From NCBI GenBank assembly GCA_900556585.1, contig USPD01000002.1, positions 1 to 64,000 of the forward strand: a stretch of 64,000 nt of DNA, read 5' to 3'. This stretch comes from an uncultured Eggerthella sp. GTDB taxonomy: Bacteria; Actinomycetota; Coriobacteriia; Coriobacteriales; Eggerthellaceae. The translations under genes were made by a program, and so were the position numbers. This document shows positions 57,326-64,000 of the stretch, one piece after another. Each line of letters begins with the position of its first letter. Within the stretch, counting starts at the first letter, position 1. The notes under the pieces were generated by a model, which saw only the letters and a list, made by a program, of their open reading frames with translations, did not search any database and had not been told where the DNA came from.

Positions 57326-57530
57326 ATATAGTGCGTTGGGGGCATTTAAAACTCACTCAAACTCGCAAAATCAAACAAGCGATGTAATTATCCAGGCATT
57401 TGAAGTAACAAATGCTTTTCGCTTCACTCGTAAGCCTTTAAAGCGCTCCGACACTTGCCCCCAAATTGCTATATTTGGCACGGAAAGTTGAAAATGCCAT
57501 TTCAAATGCCCCTAAATTGCCTTATTTGAC
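57321..57530. repeat. Second repeat family, copies D1 to D3
   Basis: D1 (57321-57347, plus) GCCAAATATAGTGCGTTGGG, D2 (57456-57480, minus) and D3 (57504-57530, minus) share a GCCAAATATAGCAATTTGGG-like core followed by GGCA. D1 and D2 form an inverted pair. A shorter relative, ATGCTTTATTTGACACAG, is at 56877-56894. Confidence 0.6.
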
Positions 57531-57580
57531 ATAGTAGACAAATCATTCTCCCCAGCAACCCTTGCATCGTTTCCTAAATT

Positions 57581-57664
57581 GAAACTCTACGTCTACGCCG
57601 CATTTTGAGAAACTCTACGTCTACGCCACATTTTGAGAAACTCTGCATCTGCGCCACATTTTGA
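57581..57664. repeat. Three copies of a 28-bp direct repeat
   Basis: Units begin GAAACTCTACGTCTACGCC at 57581 and 57609 and GAAACTCTGCATCTGCGCC at 57637. Differences between neighbours (one, then three) are all transitions. It lies 80 bases beyond the stop of the leftward MFS gene. Confidence 0.88.
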
Positions 57665-57744
57665 AACATACCCTTACGTTTAAAAAAACTGATGATGTAT
57701 GTCTATATCCGATGATGCGTGCTCATTTTGGTAATGCTCGTTAA

Positions 57745-59112
57745 TTATTTGTCACTCTCTAAATATGAAGGAGTGCTTTGTTCATTGAATGAACGCGCTG
57801 CACGTTTATCTAACACAACATAAAGACCACCGATAATAACAGCCGCCAAAACAACCATTATGAGTAGCATCACATAAGAAACTAGATAAGTTCCCGTTGC
57901 TTCCATGATAAATCCTGGCAAAAAGGTGAAAATAAAACCACCTAATGCATAAGCAATCTGAAAGTTCTTAATTGTTTTTACTTGCTGACCACGTGGAGCA
58001 AGCTCGATAGACCAAATGGAAATACCAACTGTACCCAGCGCAAGACCCGTGCCATACAGCAGAACAGCAAACAGTGCCAGATTATGATTTCCCATATCCG
58101 ACAAGCACAGCATAACTATGCCAGCGATGAAAATAGCGAAGAATAAAAGAGAGCCTTTTGCAGTACCTATTTTGTCGAATATTACTCCCGTAAACAATTT
58201 AGAAACCATTAAGCAAGCGCCACTAATTGAAACCAACATTGCAGCATATTCCGTGGTGAAGCCCTCTGAGGTAAATAAAACAGCAAGATAATTCGAACCG
58301 CCAACGGAAACACTGCCCACAAACACCATAGCTACAAATACCACGGGCACCATTTTTGGAGGCAGATTTCTGCTTATACGCGCTTGCGAGCGCTTCTTTG
58401 GTTTCTCTCTCTTTGCACTCCGCTTCGTCGCATCTTGTCCATTCTTGCCAAGCCCACTCTGCAAAGATTCGCTGCCCTCTTCAAGTGTCCGTGAAAGCTT
58501 CGGGTCAACATAGGGCGTTAATCCAATATCTTCTGGCTTATTACGAAGCAGCGCATACAGCAGCAATGCATCAACAATCGCCAAAACACCTTCCGCCGCA
58601 AAAGCTGACGAAAGCGACAAGGCACTTTCGAGCGCAACCACAACAGGCGGAACCACAACGGCAGCTACACCTGAGCCAACCGCCGCAATACCAGCCGCCG
58701 TAGCAACATGATCCTTAAACCATCGTCCAATAAGCATGGTCGAAGCCACCATGCCACCAAGGCCATACCCTAATCCAGTAAAAACAGATCCAATGCAAAG
58801 GCCTACATAGTTAGAAGTATTAAGAGCATAAAGAACGAACCCTGCACCGATGCAAAACGAAGCGAACGCAACACCTTTTCGGCAATCCAACTTGTCATAA
58901 TAACGTGCTACAAAAAACATTGCGATAAGCGATATAAAGGTTCGGATGGAAATAATGATGGAACCGCCAGAATGGCCTACTCCTGGAAGCTCAACCAAAT
59001 AAGGCTGATAAACAGAAAACGATGTTGAAGCAAGCCCAACGTTAGTAAAGAGAAGTAAAAAACAACATGCACAAATTATTTTTTCGTAATGACGTTTTAT
59101 TGCTTCGATCAT
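57745..59112 (-). CDS. MFS transporter (monocarboxylate/oxalate-formate-like)
   Basis: A 455-residue protein with about 12 helices and a basic central loop of about 60 residues (about 195-260). VFTGLGYGLGGMVASTMLIGRWF followed by KDHVATAAGIAAVGSGV is typical of the MCT/OFA branch of the superfamily. It may move carboxylates. The ATG at 59112 is preceded by GGTGGAG; the frame opens six codons earlier at a TTG. A 2-hydroxyacid dehydrogenase gene lies just upstream on the same strand, so the pair could import and oxidise or reduce 2-oxo or 2-hydroxy acids (inference). Confidence 0.83.
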   Translation of the reverse strand: MIEAIKRHYEKIICACCFLLLFTNVGLASTSFSVYQPYLVELPGVGHSGGSIIISIRTFISLIAMFFVARYYDKLDCRKGVAFASFCIGAGFVLYALNTSNYVGLCIGSVFTGLGYGLGGMVASTMLIGRWFKDHVATAAGIAAVGSGVAAVVVPPVVVALESALSLSSAFAAEGVLAIVDALLLYALLRNKPEDIGLTPYVDPKLSRTLEEGSESLQSGLGKNGQDATKRSAKREKPKKRSQARISRNLPPKMVPVVFVAMVFVGSVSVGGSNYLAVLFTSEGFTTEYAAMLVSISGACLMVSKLFTGVIFDKIGTAKGSLLFFAIFIAGIVMLCLSDMGNHNLALFAVLLYGTGLALGTVGISIWSIELAPRGQQVKTIKNFQIAYALGGFIFTFLPGFIMEATGTYLVSYVMLLIMVVLAAVIIGGLYVVLDKRAARSFNEQSTPSYLESDK

Positions 59113-59236
59113 ATGTTGGTGCTCCACCAATTACCACTTGTAATACTAATACTGCTTATACAAAAATGACAGGACACGAGGTCCTGCCATTTACCATTAT
59201 TAACTTTGGGGCCTTTACGCATATGCGAGTATAGCG

Positions 59237-60184
59237 CTACGAAACAAGATTTTTGGTATTACCTGCCAAATATGACGCAATATTATCGGCAACAATCACA
59301 GCTCGTTTTTGCATAGCCTCATTTGAAGCAAAAGCAACATGCGGGGTAACTACCGTGTTTTTCGAATTCAAAAGGGGATGATCTGACGGGAAAGGTGGTT
59401 CCATTTCCAAAACGTCAATGCCCGCACCAGCAATACGGTCCTCATTGAGTGCATCAGCTAATGCCTGAGAATCAACAATGGGACCACGCGCACAGTTAAT
59501 CAAAATGCTCGTTGGCTTCATTAAAGCAAGTTGTTCTGCGCCAATCATGCCAGTAGTTTCAGGCGTCTGTGGAACATGCAAGCTGACAATATCCGATGTT
59601 GAAAGCAGCTCATCAAGTTCGACAAACGTAACTCCTTCAATTTCTTTACGCGTGCGGGAATAAGCTACCACTTCACAACCAAATGCTTGGGCAATACGAA
59701 TAACGCGACTTCCAATAGCACCAGCGCCAATTACACCGAAGCGCTTGCCCTCCAATTCAGGACCAACTAGTCCATCTTTAGTGCCGCCCATACGAACCTG
59801 GGAATTAAGAAGAGAAATATTGCGATACACATCAAGAACAAGACCAAATACCAGGTCCGCCACTGCTACCGTGGAATAGCCTGCGCAATTTGAAACTTGA
59901 ATGCCCTGCTGTCGGCAGTACGCCATATCTACGTGGTCATACCCCGTAAAGGCAACACAAACATATTTCAGATTTGGATTTTGCTGCATAACTGAAGCTG
60001 GATAAGCGATATTCGAAAGAACTACGACTTCCGCGTCAGCACTGCGCTCAATTAATGTTGCTTCATCTTCTTTGCGATCAGGATAAGTAACAAGCTCTAC
60101 CTCGTTTGACCCTAAAGCTTTAGTGATAAGATCGCGAAGATCTGCATCAGGAATGCCCAATGGTTCTAAAACGGCAATTTTCAT
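59237..60184 (-). CDS. D-isomer-specific 2-hydroxyacid dehydrogenase
   Basis: A 315-residue NAD-dependent enzyme. VIGAGAIGSRVIRIAQAFG is the nucleotide-binding loop, followed by YSRTRKE. INCARGPIVDSQAL carries the catalytic Arg, GIDVLEMEPP the Glu region and VVTPHVAFAS the catalytic His. Substrate could be D-lactate, hydroxypyruvate or 2-oxoglutarate-type acids. The ATG at 60184 has AAGGAG 6 bases upstream; the frame extends to 60292 without support. The activase at the window's right edge acts on 2-hydroxyacyl-CoA dehydratases, so a link to amino-acid fermentation by the 2-hydroxyacid route is possible. Confidence 0.9.
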   Translation of the reverse strand: MKIAVLEPLGIPDADLRDLITKALGSNEVELVTYPDRKEDEATLIERSADAEVVVLSNIAYPASVMQQNPNLKYVCVAFTGYDHVDMAYCRQQGIQVSNCAGYSTVAVADLVFGLVLDVYRNISLLNSQVRMGGTKDGLVGPELEGKRFGVIGAGAIGSRVIRIAQAFGCEVVAYSRTRKEIEGVTFVELDELLSTSDIVSLHVPQTPETTGMIGAEQLALMKPTSILINCARGPIVDSQALADALNEDRIAGAGIDVLEMEPPFPSDHPLLNSKNTVVTPHVAFASNEAMQKRAVIVADNIASYLAGNTKNLVS

Positions 60185-60300
60185 AGCGCTCCTTCCATGC
60201 ATGCTGCATGAATTATTAAACTTTAATAAGCATAGTAAAGGAGCGCCTCGCCTATAGAAGTAAGTCTTCGGCGAACGCGCTCCCAAATACATACAAGCTT

Positions 60301-60376
60301 ATGTGCCTACCGCTTTACAATGCGCTTACCACTTTATTGTGCGTTTGTCTCATTTCCATGCGTTTACCGCATTATT
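60301..60376. repeat. Four copies of a 19-bp tandem repeat over a stop codon
   Basis: Units at 60301, 60320, 60339 and 60358 follow ATGCGCTTACCACTTTATT with substitutions. Units 1 and 2 differ by four transitions and one transversion. The last unit covers the stop codon of the leftward gene ending at 60372. Confidence 0.75.
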
Positions 60377-61286
60377 TTTCTTTTGAGGCTGCAGAAGAAT
60401 CGGTCGCGCTACCCGCCTCACCTGATTGCTGTGGCTGTTGCGTAGGTTGGGCAACCTGCTGCTGCGTTGGCTGAGCCTGCTGTGGTTGCCCTGCTGGCTG
60501 CTGTGCGGGTTGGTCAACTTGCTGCTGTGGTTGCGCTGGCTGTTGAGACTGATCGATAGGCTGCTGACCTATTGGCTGTTGCTGCGGTTGCATCGGTTGC
60601 TGCGGAACCTGCTGTTGCGGTGGCAACTGTTGAGGCATTACTGGCTGTTGTGGCTGCATTGGCTGTTGTGGAGGAACGGAGCCGTAGCCACCACTATAAG
60701 GACCAGCTGCACCGCCAGGCATACCACCAGAGCCAGGCATACCACTAGGCATTCCACCAGGATATCCTGGAAATCCCTGATTATATGCCGCAAAGCTTTT
60801 GCGAATACGAGCATTTAACCACGCCGCCACGATAAAGCATACACAGGTAATAATAGAAAAAACAACCGCGGAGCAAACAGCTGCAATAACGGTCCAGATA
60901 AAAGCACGACGCAGCTTTTCTGGTTCATTGGCCGCACGAAAATTCATAATGCTTGCCACAATACCCACTACGTGCAAAATCAAATAACCTGCCGCCATAG
61001 CAATAACAACATTCATACCCAACGTTGCCGCTTCACGAATTTGATCATCATTCATGGTGGAGAAATCATAGGTGGAAGCAGCAGAGCTGCCATCGAATGC
61101 TGCCGAACCCGATGAAGACCTTTGCAATTCTTCAACAAACATATTGAAGAAATCTGGATCAGACAACATAGACGATGCCGAAACCATCAACGCTAGAAAA
61201 GCTCCACCAGCCAATGCTCCCAAAATAGCGAACACCAAGGTGGCGATACTTACTCCACGGAGTATTCGGAAATCAGAATTATTCAC
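60372..61286 (-). CDS. Membrane protein with Gly/Pro/Met- and Gln/Pro-rich C-terminal tail
   Basis: A 304-residue protein. Three to four hydrophobic segments are visible: IATLVFAILGALAGGAFLALM at the N-terminus, VVIAMAAGYLILHVVGIVASI, and AFIWTVIAAVCSAVVFSII with a following short segment. The arrangement is like DUF4064-type proteins, but I am not sure of the family. From about residue 170 the protein is PGGMPSGMPG-like, then Gln/Pro repeats (PQQPMQPQQP) for 120 residues. The GTG start has AAGGGG upstream. Low-complexity tails of this kind are often cytoplasmic or surface-exposed and vary between strains. Confidence 0.65.
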   Translation of the reverse strand: MNNSDFRILRGVSIATLVFAILGALAGGAFLALMVSASSMLSDPDFFNMFVEELQRSSSGSAAFDGSSAASTYDFSTMNDDQIREAATLGMNVVIAMAAGYLILHVVGIVASIMNFRAANEPEKLRRAFIWTVIAAVCSAVVFSIITCVCFIVAAWLNARIRKSFAAYNQGFPGYPGGMPSGMPGSGGMPGGAAGPYSGGYGSVPPQQPMQPQQPVMPQQLPPQQQVPQQPMQPQQQPIGQQPIDQSQQPAQPQQQVDQPAQQPAGQPQQAQPTQQQVAQPTQQPQQSGEAGSATDSSAASKEK

Positions 61287-61345
61287 TAAAGGCCCCTTTC
61301 TTAAGAGGAATACATGCTTTTAGTATATCGACCTTGACCTGCTAA

Positions 61346-63004
61346 TTAAGGACGACGCGATTTTCTTAACATATCCCACGCCATCCATACAAATAATAGG
61401 AAAGCTGAGACATATTCAATAAACGAAAGTACCGGCAACCCGAACACGCGGGGCATATCAACAGAAATAATAAGCGACCCACTTACCAACAAACCTGCTA
61501 TTACCAAACTCATTGCAAGACGATTCGCAATACGGCTAACTTTCCGCAACGGCTCCGTTGAACCAAGCATTTCCATATTCACCTTAAGCTGGCCGCGAGA
61601 AAGCATACGAAACATTTCGCTCGAATATTCAAACGTTTTCAGCATGCTATTCATGGTGCTGTCCAGCGAAAGGAGCGTTGATTTTATACGGTGCTCAAAT
61701 TCTTCCTGTACATTTTTTGTACGCATGATGTGACCATTAATGATGCCAATCATGTTGGTGTTGGCCAAATATTCAGCCAACGATCCTTCCATAGTCACAA
61801 TGCCACGCGATACTGCCGTAACTGACGCAGGAAGCGTAACTTTGCACTGACGCGTTAGTGTCATGATATCGCTCAACAACGCGCCCACATCAATGTCGGA
61901 AACATTAGTTGAACAATAGCTCTTTAATACATTGTCAAGTTCCGCAAGCAAACGCGCATGATCAATGCCTTCCATGTCATGCTCAACAGAAAATGAGATA
62001 AGCGCATCTTTTAAATCACTTGCGTTCTGCGCTCCAACAGCTTCAATAATTTTGCTAAACCCAATACGCTCACGTACAGAAAGTCTGCCCATAATGCCAA
62101 GGTCAAGGTATACAACCTTACCTTCGTGAACAAATAAGTTACCTGGATGAGGATCTGCATGAAAAAAGCCGTGCTCAAGAATTTGAGTAGCGTAATTGTC
62201 CATTACCTTAAGCCCAATTTCATCAAGGTCATACCCATATTCTTTGAGCTTTTCGGTGTCCTTAATAGAAATGCCTTCAACGTATTCCATCACTAAAACG
62301 GATTCAGTACAGTATTCCATGTAAGGCTTAGGACACGAAATAAATACGACATCCTTATTAAGCTCAGCAAATTCTTGTAAGTTATTTGCTTCCTTTATGA
62401 AATCAGTTTCCTCAAGAAAGGTAGCCCATAATTCCTCAACCACATCACGCAGGTCAAGCATTTGGGTATCTTTCATGAAGCGAGAAATATGCTTTGCTAC
62501 CGAGCGCATAACATCAATATCTTGCGCCATTACAGCACGAACACCAGGTCGTTGTACTTTAACCGCTACAACATCCCCATTTGAAAGCTCGGCTTTGTGA
62601 ACCTGCGCTAAAGAAGCACTGCCTAAAGGTGTTGGGCCAATTTTGCGAAATATTTCATGAAAACGACTTCCATATACATCCTCCAATGCGGCAAGCGTAT
62701 CTTCAAAAGGCATGGGATCGCAATCCATCTGAAGATCTGAAAGCGCATCACAATACGCCTGCGGCAATATTTCTGAACGCAAAGAAAGCATTTGTCCAAT
62801 TTTGATAAAACTTGGACCCAAGTCGATCAAAAAATTGCGCAGCTGATTAGGGCTTAACCCCTCATGCACACGATGTTTTCGCATAAGTCCAATAATCTCA
62901 CTTAAACGACGCATGCGTGCTTTACGGCTTAAGCCAAACTTCTGATCGGGATCTATTTCTGCCCCATCACGAAACATGTATTTTAGTAACGAATTTTCAG
63001 CCAT
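61346..63004 (-). CDS. AarF/UbiB/ABC1-family atypical kinase
   Basis: A 552-residue protein. SFIKIGQMLSLRSEILP is the KxGQ motif, GSASLAQVHKAEL the Ala-rich loop and VAVKVQRPG the Lys region. FHADPHPGNLFV and YLDLGIMGRLS supply the catalytic loop and DFG-like site. Two C-terminal membrane helices are visible (LAMSLVIAGLLVSGSLIIS and VLSFIEYVSAFLLFVW). The family supports quinone synthesis or lipid handling at the membrane. The ATG at 63004 is preferred over a TTG two codons earlier. Directly upstream is a phasin-like gene, a common pairing. Confidence 0.87.
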   Translation of the reverse strand: MAENSLLKYMFRDGAEIDPDQKFGLSRKARMRRLSEIIGLMRKHRVHEGLSPNQLRNFLIDLGPSFIKIGQMLSLRSEILPQAYCDALSDLQMDCDPMPFEDTLAALEDVYGSRFHEIFRKIGPTPLGSASLAQVHKAELSNGDVVAVKVQRPGVRAVMAQDIDVMRSVAKHISRFMKDTQMLDLRDVVEELWATFLEETDFIKEANNLQEFAELNKDVVFISCPKPYMEYCTESVLVMEYVEGISIKDTEKLKEYGYDLDEIGLKVMDNYATQILEHGFFHADPHPGNLFVHEGKVVYLDLGIMGRLSVRERIGFSKIIEAVGAQNASDLKDALISFSVEHDMEGIDHARLLAELDNVLKSYCSTNVSDIDVGALLSDIMTLTRQCKVTLPASVTAVSRGIVTMEGSLAEYLANTNMIGIINGHIMRTKNVQEEFEHRIKSTLLSLDSTMNSMLKTFEYSSEMFRMLSRGQLKVNMEMLGSTEPLRKVSRIANRLAMSLVIAGLLVSGSLIISVDMPRVFGLPVLSFIEYVSAFLLFVWMAWDMLRKSRRP

Positions 63005-63068
63005 GCGCAAAAGTTCTGTTTATCAACCGCACTTAGTGCAAACATCTACCTGACTAGCAAAAATTTCC

Positions 63069-63431
63069 CTATTCAGCAGGTTTTTCTGCCCCTACTTGAA
63101 GAGCATCTTTCTTGGCATCATCAGTAACTTCAGCTTCAGTTGCTACATTTGATTCAGCGACTAAACGAGCAACAGTTGCTGCAAATTCTTCACGTTCTTC
63201 TGGAGACATAGTTTTAAGCGTTTGAGCAACTGCTTCTTCGCGAACTTTAGAAATAGTTTGCGTTGCTTTATGTTGAAGCTCCTGATTGATGTCTTTTCCT
63301 TGCTCAACCGTCAGATTGCCTTTTTCGATGAGCGTATCTACTACTTCTTTGGCTTTTTCACCCGTAATGGCAAGAGCACCTACACCTGCCAGGAAAATGT
63401 CCTTGAAGCCATCTTCTATAAACTTAGCCAT
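63069..63431 (-). CDS. Phasin-like small helical protein
   Basis: A 120-residue soluble, mostly helical acidic protein. The N-terminus FIEDGFKDIFLAGVGALAIT followed by GEKAKEVVDTLIEKG matches the phasin/polyhydroxyalkanoate-granule-associated family. In organisms without granules these proteins often neighbour AarF kinases, as here. A very strong ribosome site, GAGGAGGGGG, precedes the ATG at 63431. The function here is unknown. Confidence 0.8.
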   Translation of the reverse strand: MAKFIEDGFKDIFLAGVGALAITGEKAKEVVDTLIEKGNLTVEQGKDINQELQHKATQTISKVREEAVAQTLKTMSPEEREEFAATVARLVAESNVATEAEVTDDAKKDALQVGAEKPAE

Positions 63432-63599
63432 TGTGTCCCCCTCCTCAAGCAGAATGTTACTTAATTGTATTATATGGGTTTCTTCATAATTGCCTGTTTA
63501 CCGTTAAATAACAGTTTAAATTGAACACAGTGTTTAGTAAAATAGTCTACGCTAATTGAACAGACAGTCTAATTAACGTAAGAAAGCAAGTGTATATAA

Positions 63600-64000
63600 G
63601 TGACGGATACTCCATTACGAAACACAACAGATACTTTAACTTCCGAAGAGCCCACTTCTCAAACACCTACCACAATTTCAAATATCACCACTCTTCTAGT
63701 TGGTATTGACGTTGGATCAACCACGGGAAAAATTGCGGTATATGATCCTGAAACAAAACAGGTGTTGTTTCGTAGATATGTTCGCCACCATGCCCGCCAG
63801 GTTGAATGTGTAAAAAATTTATTGCTCAAAGTAAAAGAAGCTTTTCCTAATGCTTCGCTGCGTGCAGCTTTCTGCGGATCGGGTGGTGCAGCCCTAGCTG
63901 ATGCTCTTGGACTTCCCTATGTTCAAGAAGTAGTAGCAAATGCTTTAGCGGTAAGTGAATTTTATCCTACCGCCCGTACTGCTATTGAGCTTGGTGGACA
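63600..64000 (+). CDS. CoA-substrate enzyme activase (BadF/BcrA/HgdC-type ATPase), 5' end
   Basis: The frame opens at GTG 63600 and runs off the right edge. After about 33 residues of Thr/Ser-rich leader it reads LLVGIDVGSTTGKIAVYDPE, the phosphate-1 loop of the actin-like activase family. FCGSGGAALADALGLP and VVANALAVSEFYP followed by IELGG continue the fold. These ATPases energise the iron-sulfur dehydratases of 2-hydroxyacyl-CoA or benzoyl-CoA type. Large forms fuse activase and dehydratase; whether this one does is beyond the window. A purine-rich AAGAAAG lies before the start but the spacing is long. Confidence 0.85.
   Translation, partial: MTDTPLRNTTDTLTSEEPTSQTPTTISNITTLLVGIDVGSTTGKIAVYDPETKQVLFRRYVRHHARQVECVKNLLLKVKEAFPNASLRAAFCGSGGAALADALGLPYVQEVVANALAVSEFYPTARTAIELGG

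Noticed and set aside
56930..57664. Possible CRISPR array
   Set aside because: Repeats are contiguous with no unique spacers, units of 22 and 28 bp differ from each other, and no cas gene is present.

Overview
The window is a 64 kb stretch of chromosome from an anaerobic bacterium. It has moderate to low GC, strong Shine-Dalgarno sites and several GTG starts. A class Coriobacteriia (Eggerthellales-like) host is my best guess. The basis is gene content: a type-B sdhCAB/frdCAB complex, single-chain PurL, a ThrH-type phosphatase, LctP, an AarF kinase beside a phasin-like protein, a bacterial Elp3, and a CoA-enzyme activase of the 2-hydroxyacyl-CoA dehydratase type at the right edge. No rRNA, tRNA or CRISPR array was seen, and I found no transposase.

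Layout. 1-271 is an odd partial frame joining a patatin-like start to an internal piece of glycogen phosphorylase. 500-3842 is the succinate dehydrogenase/fumarate reductase operon. 3958-10139 is gltBD. 10.4-20.2 kb holds a small hypothetical, two gene remnants, TetR, a PHP phosphatase, a PepV-like dipeptidase, TcdA, a LOG-family protein, a DUF2130 protein, an SDR and gpmA. 20.3-26.8 kb is a drug-export region: MarR plus a DHA2 pump, then a heterodimeric ABC exporter. 27.2-34.3 kb carries thrH, lctP, a DMT permease, a spermidine-synthase-like protein and ettA. 34.4-38.0 kb is a decaying patch with an MBL-fold pseudogene, hydrolases, a methyltransferase and a broken response regulator. 38.1-47.6 kb has purL, elp3, a PepF with an extra C-terminal domain, and a ZIP transporter. 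47.6-56.5 kb has membrane proteins, Fsr-like and AEC transporters, TatD, an MBL hydrolase and a usp-membrane protein-pit operon. 56.55-57.74 kb is a 1.2 kb repeat island. 57.7-64 kb has an MFS permease, a 2-hydroxyacid dehydrogenase, a Gln/Pro-rich membrane protein, AarF, a phasin-like protein and the activase.

The genes describe nitrogen assimilation (gltBD), anaerobic respiration or succinate metabolism (sdhCAB), lactate and 2-hydroxyacid metabolism (lctP, hydroxyacid dehydrogenase, activase), purine synthesis, peptide use (PepV, PepF) and phosphate uptake. Phosphate uptake is preceded by a phased hexamer array that looks like a PHO box.

The most unusual signal is outside the genes. Many intergenic spaces, often directly after stop codons, hold short degenerate tandem repeats (13-44 bp units) with different sequences at each site. 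In the unit pairs I compared by hand, nearly all differences are transitions (about 50 transitions to 3 transversions), so the purine/pyrimidine pattern is kept. Two inverted-repeat elements (30377-30559 and 57116-57325) and a dispersed repeat family (47599-47648 and the 57 kb island) add to this. Several pseudogenes suggest ongoing gene loss.
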